Below are positions 26,157-38,700 of a stretch of 64,000 nt of DNA, piece by piece. The stretch is from Siderastrea radians (Eukaryota > Cnidaria > Anthozoa > Scleractinia > Rhizangiidae). A program made the translations under genes and the position numbers. Below the pieces are notes generated by a model, which did not search any database, was not told the origin of the DNA, and was given only the letters and a program-made list of their open reading frames with translations. How positions within the stretch are numbered: position 1 is the stretch's first letter; the number at the start of each line of letters is the position of its first letter. Location: the NCBI GenBank assembly GCA_964017195.1, contig OZ024896.1, positions 32,579,307 through 32,643,306 on the forward strand, read 5' to 3'.

Positions 26157-26784
26157 TTCAATTGCATTGCGCACCCTTTCTACGCATCATTTTTTGCGTG
26201 ATTAGCGCGCGCAGGAGCGCGCGCACGTTCGGAGCTTGATAGGTTTTCTATGAAAGCTGAGCAGTTCAGAGGAATAACAGGTCGTTTTCTCCTAAACGAG
26301 CTCGGTGATCCCCATTTTTAAATGCATAAATTCAAATGGCACACGGTCGAGTACAATATACCGCGATTTCAAGAAAAGTTAAATATTCTGCTTTGAGATA
26401 TTTTTATTTAAATGCCGAAAAGAACATGTCTTTAGGTACAGCAGGGTATGTACGCACGCGGCAAATTCTTTAATTTTTTTCATATCCCCCAGTTAATTCC
26501 TGTTCAACTTAAATAGTACACAATGCAAAATAAATGTCCATTTTGTTGAACTGATCCAATATTTCAATACAAGTTATGACTTTTTAAGAAATTTATGGTT
26601 CTCATTTCTGATTACTAGGGTCTCCTAGGAAAACCTTGCGGGTCGTATAGCTATCCATTTTGTGCCGAAACAATCTCGGTGACCCCTATTTTTTATTGCA
26701 TTTTTGAAATGTTCGGAACAGAATCACCCGTTAGACCAAGTCTTAGAAATTTTTAAATATTCCTTCTATTTCGATGGAATCACC
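26157..26784. mobile_element. TTAA-target element, GGTGATTCC family (628 bp)
   Basis: TTAA is present at 26153-26156 and 26785-26788. The ends are GGTGATTCC and GGAATCACC, an inverted pair. Its interior shares with the element at 6482-7140 a TGACCCC-type phrase and GCGCGC-rich ends, so the two may be related. No ORF is seen. Confidence 0.75.
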
Positions 26785-26813
26785 TTAAATATGCGCCAGC
26801 GTTTTCCTTTTAG

Positions 26814-27603
26814 GGCCTGGCTACACTAGGAAACATTGTTGCAGGAAGATTGTTTCCAGACATATGTCCTTGCGTGGCTAAACTGGGAAACATACGTTTC
26901 GGAAGCAAAAAATGTTTTTGACTTCATCATCATCAATTTCTATCTTTCCCCAAGCGGGGACTTGGGCCGCACGTTCTCTCCTTCCAAGTTGTTCTGTCCT
27001 TCGCTGCTGTCGCCGCCACTTTGACTTTCGTCTTTGGGTCAGTCAGCGACTTATTCGGAATATGGGCTTCTTTTCGGATTTCACCCGTAGTCGTCATAGC
27101 TTCGTCGATCCAACTGATGAATACATCATCGGGGGTCCGGCAAGTCGTTGTACTGCACCCATTATAACCATTAATCGTTGAGCTTGCGGTTTCCATAATC
27201 GAGCTGATTTTATGGGGTGAGGTGATTAGCCCAACCCCCAACCAGGAGGGCCAGGGTTTTTCTGTCGGGGTTTTCCTTCCCTTAGTCACAGATTCCAGTA
27301 AGTTAAAGGCGCCGGATACTCGCCTTTCGCCACTGCCGCTCAGCTGCTTAAAGCATTACCAGGGGTTACGAGACGAGGACGTGTGGCGTATGACTTCGCT
27401 GGTAGAGCCTGTGTGTTGCGGAAGGGCGTTTCCCAGCATTTACGGGGACCCATTGCCAGCGCTTAACTTCATGTAGAAACATTTTCTTACTTCCAAGACG
27501 CAAAATTTGCCTCTGCGGCATGTTTTTCGCGCGGCTAAACTGGGAAACATTTGCGTCTGCAGCAATGTTTCCGCAACATATGTTTCCTAGTTTAGCCCGG
27601 CCC
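26814..27603. mobile_element. Composite inverted-repeat element carrying foreign core (790 bp)
   Basis: The left end GGGCCTGGCTACACTAGG, then AAACATTGTTGC, pairs with the right end CAATGTTTCCGCAAC...CCTAGTTTAGCCCGGCCC. The core (about 27200-27430) resembles a widespread invertebrate repeat with phrases such as TTAGCCCAACCCCCAACC and GGCCAGGG. The minus-strand frame 27289-26933 is open but matches nothing recognised. It may be a MITE that captured or was invaded by another repeat. Confidence 0.5.
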
Positions 27604-27699
27604 GCAGTTTCAGGGCCTGGAGATAACCTCGAAATAAACGCCAGTCGGCCAAGGAAGGGGGGTTGGGGGGGGGGGGGGCTGATATACCACAAAACAGAA

Positions 27700-28640
27700 A
27701 AAAAACTGTTCCTTTGTTTAAAATAAATGTTTAGACTAAATACCCATGTTTCCAGGTTAAAATGACCGTTTACCCGATTTGAAGCATACCCGAGCTGAAG
27801 TATACGAAACGGTAGGGAAATCTGTCATTTAGGTATTTAAAAGGGCCTTTAATTAAAATATTTCGCGTGGATAATAATATTGTTTTTTGGTTAACATCTC
27901 TTCTCTCCTAATATAGTTCATTAACTGCATTCCAGGGATTTAGAAAACGGATGCAGTGTTCTTAAGTAGGTATGTGAAAGGGGTACCATTTTCAATGGAA
28001 GGTATACGAAAGGGGTACCTTTTCTGTCAAAAATGGTACATAAAAGCGTAAGGGGTTGGACCTCGGGGCGGAGCCTCCCCGCATACTGTTGAGTACCCTC
28101 CCCCCCCGGCAGGAGTGTTAAGGTACCAGCACACCGCTGGGGAATCCTTACAAAACTCTGGAGGTAACCCTGTGATGGGCTTATGTCCCATCAAGGGGGG
28201 GTGGGGGGTGACATCACCTTGCATGTTGCATCCATGAGTAACATTGATTTCTCATTGATATTTTGCAAAGTTAGGAAGGCGGTGAGTACTATTTTACTAC
28301 TTTCTTAACGAGAACGACCCCCCCAACCCCCTCCCCCGTGTTCTGCTGTTTCTAGCCTTGCAATGACCAAACACTAAAAAGGTATGATAGTATTATAGAT
28401 TTATTTGTAATGTTCAGTGTTTCATAAGGTTGGAGCAATGTACTAACAAGTTACATACTTTATTTGAAAATTAGATTCAGTTACCTAGTTTGACCTGGTG
28501 ATATCAACAAGTTGCGTGTTTTAGAGATGACGCCATGAGAAACGTAACACAACAGAATTACAGCTGGTTGTGCTTTTGTTAATACCACCTTTTTACAATT
28601 GATTTTAAAACCCTAGAGCTAATTTATTTACCTATTAGTA
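27700..28640. other. Intergenic, dispersed-repeat remnants
   Basis: No gene is supported. A GGGGTACC/GGTATACGAAAGGGG phrase repeats at about 27960-28030, and a G/C-run palindrome-like block spans 28070-28210. The same kind of material recurs at 34326-34420 and 38468-38890. Confidence 0.5.
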
Positions 28641-28654
28641 ATGGTAATTGGACT

Positions 28655-28688
<34 letters not shown>

Positions 28689-28790
28689 CAATTTTAAATC
28701 GGCCGAGCGCGTAGCGCGAGGACGATTTGAAATTACGAGTACGATTACTACTGAATTGTACGACACGAAGTCCAGTTACCAATTAATCGT
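28641..28790. mobile_element. Palindromic MITE, GGTAATTGGACT family
   Basis: The left arm GGTAATTGGACT then GAGTACAATTCAG pairs with the right arm CTGAATTGTACG then AGTCCAGTTACC. The centre carries CGAGCGCGTAGCGCGAGG. A related half-copy with TTGGACAGC/GTCCGATTAAAGC follows at about 28900-29030. Confidence 0.6.
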
Positions 28791-29103
28791 ATCCCTAACA
28801 AAATGCGAGATTGGAAAATCTACGTGCCCTTCGGGGAAATATTTTTAATTATCAGTTTTGCAAGCAGTGGAGAAACAGCTATGAAAAGAACCCATTTCAG
28901 TGCACCTGATTAACGCGAGCGCAGCGTAGTTGTCCGATTAAAGCTATCCAATTACAAAAAGTTTAAATTGGACAGCTGTAATTGGACACCCACGTGATCA
29001 CCCTCCAATTACGTATCAAATAGGCGCGCGGAGAACCAATCACAATCGAGCATTTTGTTATAGCTACGATTAGAAATGATATCTATACCTATTTTTGTAT
29101 TAA

Positions 29104-29311
29104 CCCTTTCACTCCCAGAGTCAATTATGGAACCTTCTAATGTAGTTTTAACTTTTGAGTCCCTGAACGAAGTCCTATGGTGTGACTATTCAAATGAATC
29201 CTCTTCAGCAGTACTTTCACTAGGTACTGTTTGTTTTTTAATAATTTGCAAAAGGAAATTTGGTATTTTTCTTGACTTTCGGTTTTGGACATTCTTGGGA
29301 GTTAAAGGGGT
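29104..29311. mobile_element. CCCTTTCACTCCCAGAG-family MITE, copy 1
   Basis: After TTAA it starts CCCTTTCACTCCCAGAG and closes near 29311 with CTTGGGAGTTAAAGGGG. A second copy sits at 63395-63605 with the same interior phrase TGGTGTGAC.ATTCAAATGAA. The open frames in it are shared by both copies, so they belong to the repeat and are not a gene. Confidence 0.65.
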
Positions 29312-29316
29312 AAGAA

Positions 29317-29717
29317 CGGGACAGACGAGAAGCAAGAGTGACGATAAGAGTTCGAAAACTTCGACGCACGCGAGCTAACCGGCAAGAGCGCGAGAGAGTC
29401 GATAAGAGCAAGGAAGAGATGGTGAAAGCGCGTGAGAGTAAATGAGAGTGCATTTGCATTGTTAGACAAGTGTAAACGACAGCTAGAGTTCGTTTATAAG
29501 CAGATTAAAACTCTTTCAGGGTGTACGAAAGTCGGCGAAAGCACATAGCAACGAGTAGCGAGCATTTAAGCTTTTTCGTTTGAGAGCCGAAAGTCAACAA
29601 AACATGGGAGTCAATGAGAGTCAACTGGAGCGTGTGAGAGGTACAGGCGAAACAAGAAGAAGGGTTTGAAGTCCAGTCTACATATACCATTGCCGACTCT
29701 CGTTCTAGTCTGTCCCG
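29317..29717. mobile_element. Purine-rich inverted-repeat element (about 400 bp)
   Basis: The ends GGGACAGACGAGAAGCAAGA and the complement of GACTCTCGTTCTAGTCTGTC bracket a purine-rich interior with many AAGAG and GAGAGT motifs. It abuts the 3' end of the HisG gene; the poly(A) signal lies just beyond its right end. Confidence 0.65.
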
Positions 29718-29720
29718 TCT

Positions 29721-29726
29721 TTTATT
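29721..29726 (-). promoter_or_regulatory. Candidate polyadenylation signal of HisG
   Basis: AATAAA on the minus strand, about 38 bases beyond the HisG stop codon. The implied 3' UTR is very short and ends at or within the edge of the neighbouring inverted-repeat element. Confidence 0.5.
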
Positions 29727-29764
29727 TACTCTATTAATTTATATAGTGGGACATAAACCCTTCT

Positions 29765-32700
29765 TCAAACTCGGCAGTTCTGAATGTTGAATGTCACAAT
29801 GTCATGGGCACCAATTTCTAAAAAGACAGAAAAATGCGTGAGTAACTTTTAACGAATTAAAATTAACGTCCATTGAGATACTGGCACAACTAATACTGAA
29901 ATTAAATTTAAATCATCGGAGTCTTTAACTTTGTTTCTAGCAAGTGAACACTAAGCTTTATCCTTTCAAGGCTTAGTTTAAAAATTGGCTTATAAGGGCC
30001 CAGTTATCACAGAATAATTGTTAACATGGAGATGAAGGATTACATAGATTTCACTGGACAATAGCCTCCTACGCAGCCGTTATTTGAGTCGTCACGCAAT
30101 GCTCCTCCCCAAAAATAAGAAGCGTTGCGTGACAACTCAAATAACGGCTGCGTAAGAGACTGACTGGACGTCTGAGTTGGGAGTCACTTTTATCCTTAAG
30201 TTGGTGCGGGCAAAGGGTTACTTTACTATGATATTGCGATAACATATGCTGTAATGATGTTAATGCTTATGGAAATGGTTATGGTACAGTTTATAGATTG
30301 CAATATTTTGCAGTTAAACCAACCTTGTAGCTTGTCTAGAATGTAATTCTCTTCCTTTTGGAGTATCATGGATTGAACCGCGACCCAGTTCTCATCATCC
30401 AGCGGAGAAAGTGTCGCAGATCTCTAAGTATTATGAGGTAAAAAAAAGTTTGTTGAAGAGAACATCGCCTCGGAAGTACAAAAAGTATACTGGGTGGATG
30501 TTAAAGTTTTGCCACGATCAACAACAGCCCTTACAATACAGAAGAGTGGTTAGGTTGGTCAATAAAAGTGGTGTGAATTAGTAATAATGAAAAATTCTTC
30601 ACTAAAGTGGAGGTGACTGATTTCGACTTAGCCTGAGAAAACAGCCGACGTCTCGCGAGGTCGCCACTTGAGCCCTCCCAAAACGACGTCTGAGTAACGA
30701 GCGCAGAAATTTCATACTGGTGCTTCCGATTGGTTGAAACGCGAGGGAATTTCGTTTTAACTAATCAGAAGCACTACCAAGATCTGGGTAAGAACGTCAT
30801 GCTAACCCACATATAAGGCACTAATGTGAAGGTAAGTGAGTACAAGTGAAGGGAAGTGAGTACAAATGAAGGAAAGTGAGTACAAGTGAAGGAAAGTGTG
30901 TGTTAGTGGAGGTAGGTGCGTTAATCAGTTGGTGTATATATTCATATAGGATTGTAATGTTATTAGTGCCTTATATGTGGGCTAGCATAACGTTCTTGCC
31001 CTATACGTGGGCTAGCATGACGTTCTGGCCAAGATCTGGGTAGTGACGCGTCATCAGTATGGAATTTCTGCGCTCGTTACTCAGACGTCGTTTCGCGAGA
31101 GCTCAAGTGGCGACCTCGCAAAACGTCGGTTGTTTTCTCAGGCTGATTTCGACTGATTGTTTTAGTATACATGTATTTCAATAAACATTGTAAGAGTTTA
31201 AGTCCTTGGCGCCTCAAGCTAAGCTTACAGGACAAGGACTGGTAGTTATAAATCCCTCTACGTTTCATGGTTGTCGGTGCAGTTGAATAGAATGTTATAA
31301 CATAAACCAAGGTGATAAATAATTGCCCCGTGTTTTGTTCTACATTCGAGTTGGGCGTTGCAGATTTTAAAAATAACTTCATAGAAAAGCCCCCACACCT
31401 TGATGTCTTGTCGCGTGTGCTTCAGAAACTTTGATCTGAAAACGTTAATTGGAATAGCTGCACACCACACAAGTGAATAGCCAGCCCCTTTAGCCCCTGA
31501 TATAAAAATGCATATTCTCCTTACTGTTCTCCACACTAGTTTTATGGAACTAATAAGGAGAATTTGTCTAAATATCACGACGTTCTATCCTTACTGATCA
31601 CTTCCTTTATTCTCGTCACTTGAACGTTTGGACAGGTAGTGGTAATGTAACGAGAAATTTCATCTTCGTCACTGTTACGGCCTTAAAGGGTTAATATAAT
31701 TGAAACTTTAAACTTTTTATGAGTTCCATCAATGGTGGTTAAATTTGTTGAGAAACTGCTTCGGGTCTGTAGTCAAAACAACTGCAAAACGATTTCAAAT
31801 GATAATTATTTGAAAGTCAAACATCTTTTTGAATAGGAGCGTGGGCTTCCCCTGCGAATATTTTCCTCGCCAAGGTCGACACGCTAGATGTGAGCAGTCT
31901 CTTTTTCCTACCTTTTTGGAATGCACGAGAAGATAAAATTACGAGCAACTAATGGCGAAGCCAATCCCGCTCTCCAGTTCTTCCTCATCGTCACATTTGC
32001 ATTTAGCCCATGTGTACGATCTGAGGAAACTAGAACGACTGCTCGCAATCTACGTACGCACCAGTGGAAATTTTTATGCGGCAACTACGCCGCACTCTAG
32101 AATAAACCCCAAATGGAAATGACCGTAGGAATCATCCACGGTTAGACTAGGTATTTTTTTCAGATGCTAAGATTTTTTACCTTTCCTGGGGTTATTTTCA
32201 GTGCTTTTGCAAGATTCGTTCTTTCCACGTTGTATTCAACCATCACATACCTACAAGAGGACAATAAAATATCACCATAATCTCTTAATACATCATACAG
32301 AAATATGAAAAGGCATGACACGAGAGTAAAGCAAAGACGATTATACACACTTGTTGGCATGGATAATTCCTTCTATTCGTGATGTTACTGTCTTTATCAC
32401 GTCCTACAAAAGGAAAATGACATTTACACCACGTCTACTCTACGATTCACTCCAAGATTGGAGCAGCGCCGCATCGCTCCGGTACAAAAATCATGCCGAA
32501 ATCAGCGTTTTATGTGTGACCAAAAGACCTGCAACGTGTCCGATAACTATTTCCTGCTGGCACAAGATGAGAGGTCTAAACAAAGTGAATAATGGATCAG
32601 TGCAAGATCTAGAAAGGAATTTTAGCGATACATACCTGGAAATGAGTGTTAGGGTTTGCTATAAGTACAGCCTGCAAGGAAAACAAAAAAGTGTTCTAAT

Positions 32701-35700
32701 ATACTGATTCAACACCATGCCATTGAAACCCTGTTGCATTGCAGGAAAAGACTATCAACTCTATATAAGATATATCATTACTTTATACGACTCGTAAACT
32801 ACACAACGAAATAAATCATCCGTTCCTGGTTTTCTCCATAACAGGTTAGTAGGATAACACATAAAAACTGAGAAACAACAACTACAAATTGAATCCTCGG
32901 ACCACAAACTCCAATTTCTCGTGTGGTGCTTCTGTAGCTCGTGTGTGACATTTATACGTGAAAGGTTTGCTACATTATTTCCAACAGTGAGTAACACTGA
33001 AGCGTTTTGTACCTCTGACTCCAATATTTCAGATATGACTTCTAGTCCTGCTGCTCGCATGGTGTCTCCGGTATCAACTAGATCAACTGAAAAAAAGTTA
33101 ACCATAAAACAGTTTATTGTAAGCTGAAAGATAAGGGAACATTACTTCACCAACATCACCTTAAATTTGAAGGATACTGTAATGCGAAAGGGGCATATAT
33201 TACTATTAGCGATTTTTGCAGACTACGGATTTTGCGTGGAAAAAATTAACATATTTGCCTGAAATGAAACTTTATAAAGTTTTCACCGCGGAAAAAGCCG
33301 GTACAGTATCTTTGGTCTTTCTAAAGCAAGACTGTTGTCAATTTTGTTGTCAGTTTGCCTACAACTGGAAAAATGAAGACAAACCACTGTTTAGAACAGA
33401 TACCCTGAGGTGCATACAAAAAGTGGGCAATTTTGAAGTGTTTTTTCGACTTGTCTCAAAATGGCGATATAAACGCCCCTTTCCCAATAAACCCTCAACT
33501 GTTTCGGTTAAGTACTTCAAGGGAACACGTAAAAACATTTGTCTACTAAAAATAATAATTTCACTCACAAAGAAGATACTTATTTCTCCAAAAAAGTATG
33601 CGTGTTCATTTTAACTGAAACATGAATTATCATAAGGGAGCTAGGAATCAAGGTCAAGGAGATCGAATTTCAAACAAAATATACAAGTTAAATTTATTTT
33701 AAAAGGTACGCATAGTTTTGAAAAGTGAAGGAAAAAGCTGTGGCTCCAGCTTTGTGCTTTACTCACCAACAGCGTCAGCTACACCAAGACTGCAAGCAAC
33801 CTTTACGATTAAAAAGAGTAAAATAACTGTTAGTTAAATGGTTGCCGTTCTGTGATCTGAACAGTCCGGTAAAATACTTAGGGTCATTTTTTTTACCATA
33901 GTCTAATGCATGGTTCAATTCTTGCTCTTACCGTCCATCCTGGCACACCCCTGGGAAAAGCCAGCCCTTCTGGTCCGGGGATGGGGGAATTTTTTCAAGT
34001 GGTCTTATCCCAGAGGGGAGGGGGCAGAGCAAATCGAAATAACGACTTGTCCAAGGAATTATTGGGTTATACAATGGCGCGTAACTTCATGGATGAGTCA
34101 ACGTATTTCTTTGGTAAATGGATCGAATTTGTAAACAAATGGCTGGAGAAAAATTCTCTCTCTTATATAATTTATGAAGGAGTAAAAATACTCCTAAACA
34201 CTATTCCAGTAAGTTAAGGTATCCAGAAGAAAGGGTTTTTAATTGTTCTGAAAGTTTAATAGGTTTTGTTTAAATACCCAACTAAATGTTCCCATCTTGC
34301 AAAACGAAGCACTTTTATTTAAGTCAGTCCCGGGGGTGGGGAGTTACCCCTTTTCGTATGCCTAAGGGTGGGGAATAGAACATCAAGGGTGCGCCAAGGA
34401 GGGAGGGGGGCTTGGTAACAGCTGGAATTGAACAACGCATAACTTAGAACGTGGTTTGAGGTAATTAATGAGCCCCTACGTCTGTTTATAAGGAGCTTAA
34501 TTTAAGAAAATAAAGTTCTTCAAGCCTGTTCTATCTGTCTTCTTGACACTGTTTGCAATGAACCACACTTAGATATTTGATTTAGAGAACGGTTTCGTTG
34601 ATGCTTAAACAACTGGTTGAGTGTTTTATTATATAAATTATGACATTAACTTATAACAACACATACACACCTCAACTGATCCACTGACATAATTAATTTT
34701 TGTTGTGTTGTCAGGGTCAAATTGCTGTGGAGAAAAAAAATTCCAGCAGTCAGCATTTACCAACCAAAACTAGTACGCCAGCATAAAAAGTGATAACAAA
34801 ATTCAGGTTTCTCATTTTAAAATATTTATTAATTTTGATTAACTTACAGCAAAGTACTTCCTTGCAACATCTGGAAATGAGGTGACAATTCTTTTTCCTG
34901 TTCAAAAGAAGCCAATTATTTTTTGTCAGTTTTAAATAGTTGCTAATTAAAATATATTACAGGATTAGTAATGTTCTCATCATTAATAAACTTAAAGCTA
35001 GCATCCAGGCATCTCTGTACTTGAAAGATAGAAAAATAGCACAAGAGTTTTTGTTTTGGAAAACTTATTTTGATTAATTGTAAACTAATTAAGTCTCTTA
35101 CCAACCAGGTCCTTGCAACTTGTAATGTTTGATGTTACAGCTGCCTGATGGGAAACTCAAGTAATTAATAATAGTCAATAATTAAAAATACAAAAATTAA
35201 TAGTAGCATATTAGATCAAGGAAATGACACCAAAATTGTGTATTTAATTTACATTTATTTAATTAATGCTACATACATTTGCATAAATTTACATTAATTT
35301 ACATGTATTTGCATATAATTAGAGCTTTGACAGCTAGGAAGAACGAGCGGATCCGTTCGGATAGTTCGCAGTTGTTTTTTAGCGGAGCCAGCGCGCTAGC
35401 GCGTCAGCGGAGCTCCATTGCTAAGGAAATTTGGTAACCTATCAAGCCAAGAAATTTTGGTGGTGACGTAACAGTCACGTGACCGTCCGTCCGTCCGCAC
35501 CACGGGGTTACCAATACAGTTCATACACTGGATATAACCCTGTGCTGAATCCCACCCATGTGGTTTTGGCGCGAAATCGCATGTTGACCCGCTTTGTAGC
35601 AAAACAAGCAAAAACAACACAAGTCAAAAACAAATTTGTTAATGGAAAAAAAAGTTCAAAAGAATACTCAGTTGTCTTTTTTTTGGAAGGGGAAAAGTTC

Positions 35701-38700
35701 AATTTAGGCGTAAAAAATTAGGCGATAAAGTTCAGGCGAAAAGTTCAAATTTGCCTTGTCGGTTCTGTTCGAACTCGGTCGGCACACCGCTTGAGTTCGC
35801 AGCTTTTCGCAGCGGTTTCGACGCCAAATATAGCAGAGCTAGTGCTTTTTGGTTTTTTCTGTCCACAACCATGGTTTTTACAGCGTTCCCAACACATTTT
35901 GCCAGGAAAAACACCAGCATTTTCATGCTAATAGGCAGCTTCTCACGAAGAAAGAAATAAGTATTAAAATTAACTGAATAAATGTCATCAAACGCTCATA
36001 CCCAAGTGGACTAATATCCGGCTTCAAACGCCGACGTCCCGGGTTTGGCTCCCAGCGAGGGTGGAAATTTTTTTCTTTTGTTTTTCTTTTCTTTTTTGTT
36101 TTTTTTTTTAATTTAACGACTTGAATGAGAGTATTTTCACAAATTAATAACTGCCAGCAAAAATACAAACAAACAAACAAACAAACCAAACAAAACAAAA
36201 AGGGGGGCTCCACTTTTAGGCTTGGCTAAATCTATATATTAGATGTTACTACTATTTTGTCTCTGCTGTCTTTGTTGTTCAGTGTATATCAGTCTTGTCA
36301 GGAGCAGGATTCGGTTGCGTGATAGAGAGCGTCACCATTAAATGGGTAACAGGCAGCTCAAAATTAAAGAATAACGGGGAAACCACGAAAACGTAGTCCG
36401 GCATTTGAAAAGAAATATGCTATCGTAAGTCTGAGAAATCTTTTTTTTTTCGTAACCACAGAATGAATGTAGAAGAATACTCACATAATTAAAGAGAAAC
36501 TGACGTTGGGCTAGTTTTTGCGTGTTTATGAGTTGTTTGAGTTTATTTAAAAACTTGTGATTGACAAAATTTTACTTTCGTGTCAGAAATCATGCCAACG
36601 TTACACTATGTAAACATTCTGCTAATTGAATTATGAAAATCAAATTTAAATAGCTTTCGTGTCAGGAAAACCTCACGAATATGATCGTTCTAAAAGGCTA
36701 AGCGAGAGAAAACATAAAACATTTTTGCAGCTTAATGACAAGGATTTCTTCAAGAATCTTTCTGGTGATCATCAAAGAACAAACCTCATTTGGGAAGTTC
36801 AGAATAACGAGTAAATCGTTAGATCAATGTCATAACCACGAATACATTCAACTGTGGGAACTACGAAACTAAACTGCGAACATGCATGAAATACAGAAAC
36901 CAAGAAAACTTCAATAACGGTCGATTCTGGAGAGCTCAATAACGGGAAAGAGTCAGGACTCTTCTGGCAATGATGCATGGAATATTTTTAAAATTTATTG
37001 AATACGCGCGTACGGGGAAAATCCTGACTGGCCGATAATTCCGAGCAACATACACTATATATCAGCTCAAAGTAAACCACATAAAACTCAAACTGAAAGC
37101 TGTCAATAAAGTCCTTGAACTCTGTAAGGTGTGGATGATTTTTTTGATAGTTTATAACTTAAACCCGTACCAAATACAAACGTACACAATCGCCTTTCGT
37201 GGGCTTCATTAATTATGACCAATTATCTCCCCCAGACAACTTATGCATAAAGAATGTTTGCACTTGTAGATCAGAAACATCAACACACAAAGACTTCTTT
37301 GCAATCTTTTCGACAGCAACTAAACTTAACAACCAATTTCTTTCCTCCTCCAGCTGTTCCTAACCCGCTGGCGAACGCCAACCTAAACCGAAGACCAGCG
37401 AGTCCTAACATGCTCCTGAGTAAACTTTTCCTTCCGACTCCTTCCTGCGTTGTCTTTGCAAATCAAACTCTACGATATTTTCGAGGATCCAAACAGTCCC
37501 ATTAATTCTTCATCCATAGACACTGCGCAAAACTTGGTTAAGAGCCCCTCAAAACTTGTCTATTACACCTCGAAGGATTCTACCTCGAATGGCTTTGTGG
37601 GCTTGTTGCCAAAAAGTTAACACACTAACACAACTGTTTACGCCAGGACAGCCCCAATAGTTCTCAGTTGCTATAGCAACTGCGAACTAAAAAGGGTTCA
37701 CACAGAAACTGGGAAAGAAAATTCCATGACTTTCAATCCATTTTTTTATTCCATGACCTCAAAATTGACAAGAAGACTGGTGAAAGCAATGAGTGAAATG
37801 TGCCCCACTGGGTGATCTTGTTGATGTGTGACACTAAGTGACACTAAATTTCTTAACTTACTTTTCAACGTACTTTTCAACCTACCGTATTTATTCGCCT
37901 ATAAGCCGATCCCGGCTATAAGCCGAGACCCTAAACTTGTATATAAGCCGAACCCCCTTCTCTGGCCTAAATTTCACCTAAACTTGGGTTGACTTTGTGT
38001 AAAAATTGCTCGGCTTATAGGCAAATAAATACGGTACTTTTCAACTTACTTTTTAGCCTGCGAATACAGCCGCCTCTCCGCGCTCCGGCCGCTTGCCGCG
38101 TTCACGGAGAGGCGGCTGTATTCGCAGGCTACTTACTTTTCAACCATGAGCTAAAAACAACTTTGGGGAAAATTTGAAATTCCATGACTTTTCCAGGGCC
38201 CGGTAAGTACTTTTTCGAGCTCATTTATTTATCAGCTAATGGTAATTGTTGGTGCAAACTTAGTGATATGCTTCACAAAATTATAAAGATTAAAATTTAG
38301 CTTTCAAAATCAATAAAAATTGTGTAGCTAGCTATTGGAGAAAATTGTGCACCTAAAATTAGTTTTTGAGCCCGGAAAGTTATCGGGAGTTTCGAGAAAT
38401 GGGTACCTGGAAAGCAAATCTCAAATTCCATGACTTTCCATGACCTAATTCCATGACTGTGTGAATCCCGGGGGGGGGGGGGGGGGTAATCAATTATGTT
38501 TTATATGTGGAGGTTCAAACCCTTACCCTCTAACATACTAATTTTTACCAAAATAGCACCCCTTTCACATACCTAGAAGAAAATTGCACCCCTTTCTTAT
38601 ACTTTAAGGATAAGCCATAACTTACAATAGAATTTCCTATGACTGCCACATTTTCCCCAGACTTTCAGTCCTTCAGGCTCAGTTGCTCATAGGCGTCAAG

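Noticed and set aside
29076..29378. 100-codon frame as a gene
   Set aside because: The same frame content recurs at 63395-63605 within a MITE family.
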